Origin: an uncultured Dehalococcoidia bacterium
Lineage (GTDB): Bacteria > Chloroflexota > Dehalococcoidia > Lucifugimonadales > UBA1123
Length of the DNA: 64,000 nucleotides
Direction of reading: 5' to 3'
NCBI GenBank assembly: GCA_951812505.1
Contig: CATOSI010000003.1
Span: 930,001-994,000 of the forward strand
Positions 62,058 to 64,000 of the stretch are shown in pieces (the first letter of the stretch is position 1; every line of letters starts with the position of its first letter). Made by a program: the position numbers and the translations under genes. A model generated the notes under the pieces. The model was not told the origin of the DNA and did no database searches. It was given only the letters and a program-made list of their open reading frames with translations.

Positions 62058-63419
62058 CTAACCACCGCCCTCGCCACTGCCGACCTCTGCGTGGGGCGTC
62101 CATCCGGTAAAGGATTCCGGCGTCGAGGGTAGGCTGATCGCTATCACCTCACCCGGAGCCATGTCCACGGGAGTGGTCGGCCCAAGCTCGGTCCCGTTGG
62201 AAAGGTGCACTTCGATCCTGACATTGGTCAGCGTGCTGTTAGTGGTGTTCTCCACTGTGCCCATGAAGGCGTTGCTTGCAGCATCGTAGTTGAGAATCAG
62301 CCGCGCGCCGCCGCGAACCGTGTCGAAGGTCTCATCCGGCGCGAGCATACCCACGACGCTCCCCTCTTCGCTGCCTCCACTGCCTTCAGCGCCTTCACTG
62401 CCGGACTCACTGCCGCCTTCGCCGCCGGGACCGTGACCTTCGCCGCCCGCTCCCTCGCCGGAGCCGCCCTCTGCGCCCGTGTGGGCCACAGGGCCGGGAC
62501 CGCCGCAGTCGAACACTTCCATGTGTACCACGTACCCGTCGTATGACACTCCCGCAAGCTCCGGCTCAGCGGAGACCGCCAGGTTAGAGGTCGCCTGCTG
62601 GCCGGGGTTCAGGTCTCCCATCTTGCCCGGGCCAAGCTCGCCCACTGTCTGCGTCCCCGACTTCAGATGCGGTTCGGACTGCACGTAGCAGAGCGCCTGT
62701 GCGGTCGTGTTCTGCACCGTCGTCTGGACTGACTGGGTTGCCGCATCGTAGCTCGCCGAGACCGCCAATCCACCAAGGACGCCGTTCCAGGTCTGGTCCA
62801 GCGCAGTTATCGGGCTGGACATCGCCGCTTCCATAGCCGCTTCGCTGCCCGACTCGGGACCCTCGGGCCCGTCAGGGCCACTCTCGCCACCGGCCTGCTC
62901 ACCGCCCGACTCGCCGCTGCCGACCTCGGCGTGGGGCGTCCATCCGCTGAAGGATTCAGGCGTCGAGGGCATGTTGATCGCTATCGTCTCGCCCGGAGCC
63001 ATGTCCACGGGAGTGGTCGGCCCAAGCTCGGTCCCGTTGGAAAGGTGCACTTCTATCCTGACGTTGGTCAGAGTGTTATTGGTAGTGTTCTCCACGGTTC
63101 CTGCGAAGGCGTTGCTCGCAGCGTCATAGTTGAGTATGAGCCTGGCACCTCCGCGGACCACGTCGAAGGTCTCGTTCGGCGCCAGCATACCGGCCCCGCT
63201 TCCCTTTTCACTACCGCCGCTGACTTCAGCGCCGCTGCCGCTGTGCTCGCCTTTGGTTTCGCCACCGATGTCCCGGCTTATCGAGACACCTTCGGGGCTG
63301 CCTTCTTTACTTTCCGATCCCATGCCCCCTGTGCAGCCAATCAGTATCCCGGCGCTGAGTATGGCGCCCGCGACCGACCCAACCAGGAGCTTCTTTGTCA
63401 TCAGTTTCCTTCCAATCAT
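62058..63419 (-). CDS. Lipoprotein with three FxLYD-like domains in A-B-A order
   Basis: A 453-residue protein. The signal peptide ends SAGILIGC with Cys29. Domain A (about 85-165) and the last domain (about 370-450) are nearly identical: ETFDVVRGGARLILNYDAAS, then GTVENTTNNTLTNVRIEVHL and STPESFSGWTPHAEVGSG. A diverged central domain (about 205-310) has QTTVQNTTAQALCYVQSEPHL. Gly/Glu/Ser-rich linkers separate them. The transport of proteins and folds with this pattern suggests a surface-exposed carbohydrate or ligand binder, but the function is unknown. ATG 63419 follows GAGGAGTG. Confidence 0.75.
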   Translation of the reverse strand: MIGRKLMTKKLLVGSVAGAILSAGILIGCTGGMGSESKEGSPEGVSISRDIGGETKGEHSGSGAEVSGGSEKGSGAGMLAPNETFDVVRGGARLILNYDAASNAFAGTVENTTNNTLTNVRIEVHLSNGTELGPTTPVDMAPGETIAINMPSTPESFSGWTPHAEVGSGESGGEQAGGESGPDGPEGPESGSEAAMEAAMSSPITALDQTWNGVLGGLAVSASYDAATQSVQTTVQNTTAQALCYVQSEPHLKSGTQTVGELGPGKMGDLNPGQQATSNLAVSAEPELAGVSYDGYVVHMEVFDCGGPGPVAHTGAEGGSGEGAGGEGHGPGGEGGSESGSEGAEGSGGSEEGSVVGMLAPDETFDTVRGGARLILNYDAASNAFMGTVENTTNSTLTNVRIEVHLSNGTELGPTTPVDMAPGEVIAISLPSTPESFTGWTPHAEVGSGEGGG

Positions 63420-63781
63420 CGTTTCACTCCTCTCGTGAACTGTCTGTGATGCTGTTCACGATAACGATGAAATGTCGCAGAAATATGTCGCCGGAGGGTT
63501 GTGGAGACAGTTCTGGCTGAATCTCTAATCTGGGACTCCCGGTGACGAGTTCACAGCACGGTCTCGTTAGGACAAGCACTTCGAGTTGATGACGTGCCGT
63601 GCTGGTGGCGTCTCCTCGACGGCCGACCTGGAGAGGGTGGGCTTCTCCTTCAGCGACGGGCCGACGTGGTGGGCATCTTCCTCAGCAGGTCGGCTACTCT
63701 TCGTGCTCTCTATAACACCGTTCCCTTCCCAATAGCTCTTTCGCCCCAACCTCCCTCGCTCCCACTACACACAAAAGGGCG
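63420..63781. other. Gap without recognised genes
   Basis: About 360 bases between the A-B-A lipoprotein gene and the istB fragment. Short open frames on both strands overlap one another and none is convincing. The istB similarity starts abruptly at about 63782, marking an insertion or deletion junction. Confidence 0.4.
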
Positions 63782-64000
63782 GTCTTCGAGCAGGAGGCCG
63801 AGGACAGGCGCGTAAGGCGGGTGGACAGGCTGAGAAGGGCATCGAAGCTCCTGGCCGGCAAGACCTGGGGCACCTTCGAGCACGAGCGGACGCCGGTGAA
63901 GTTGAGGCAGCAGCTCAACGGTCTTGCAGAGGGAGACTTCGTGGACCGGAGCGTCAACGTGCTTGCCTTCGGCCTGCCGGGAACGGGCAAGACCCACGCG
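63782..64000 (+). pseudogene. IstB fragment running off the right edge
   Basis: In frame from 63782 the sequence reads VFEQEAEDRRVRRVDRLRR, then AGKTWGTFEHERTPVKLRQQ and the Walker A FGLPGTGKTHA at the edge. It is closely similar to the IstB at 42527-43315 but lacks its first 45-50 residues. The 3' part lies outside the window, so only 5' truncation is certain. Confidence 0.8.

Overview
The window looks like a chromosome segment of a Chloroflexota bacterium (SAR202/Dehalococcoidia-like). The reasons are fairly GC-rich coding DNA, secreted lipoproteins with TPEPTATP-type stalks, a luciferase-like (LLM) flavin oxidoreductase, a thiolase paired with a DUF35 protein, and IS110/IS21/IS1182 elements. 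This is inference from gene content; no rRNA or tRNA gene was recognised.

Region 1 (1-14.7 kb) is mostly chromosomal: the 3' end of dinB, convergent rsgA, a beta-propeller protein, an LLM oxidoreductase, a four-gene iron-type ABC uptake operon that also contains a MATE exporter, a duplicated-domain hypothetical protein, a thiolase/DUF35 pair, an alkaline-phosphatase-superfamily enzyme, an AbrB-type antitoxin with a truncated VapC, and a hydroxyacid-oxoacid transhydrogenase gene cut by an IS1182 element.

Region 2 (14.7-45.8 kb) is accessory DNA full of transposons, their remnants and defence genes. It holds a NACHT-type STAND ATPase with a C-terminal PD-(D/E)XK-like nuclease, a serine resolvase and an OLD-family ATPase/TOPRIM nuclease. 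Next come a giant secreted FN3/LRR/RTX protein with a decayed tandem copy of its C-terminus and a tyrosine recombinase flanked by inverted recombination-like sites. After these lie an ASCH protein, a TIR-like effector translationally coupled to RNase HI, a two-gene Septu system (ptuA-ptuB) and a RES-domain protein with a HEPN/RES N-terminal region. IS110, IS21, ISNCY and IS1182-type elements, intact and broken, separate these genes.

Region 3 (45.8-64 kb) carries two secreted lipoproteins with proline/threonine stalks (an HExxH protein with Ig-like repeats and a caspase-fold-like peptidase). A NarL-type two-component system is divergent from the peptidase gene across a large inverted repeat. 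An oligopeptide-type ABC importer operon follows, then a second copy of the IS110 element, a family of small lipoproteins (one split by an in-frame amber codon), an A-B-A repeat lipoprotein, and IS256, IS110 and istB fragments up to the right edge.

The two IS110 copies share a conserved non-coding 5' region of about 140 bp, a candidate bridge RNA. The most unusual gene combinations are the overlapping TIR-like/RNase HI pair, the NACHT protein with a C-terminal nuclease, and the recombinase with its flanking sites.
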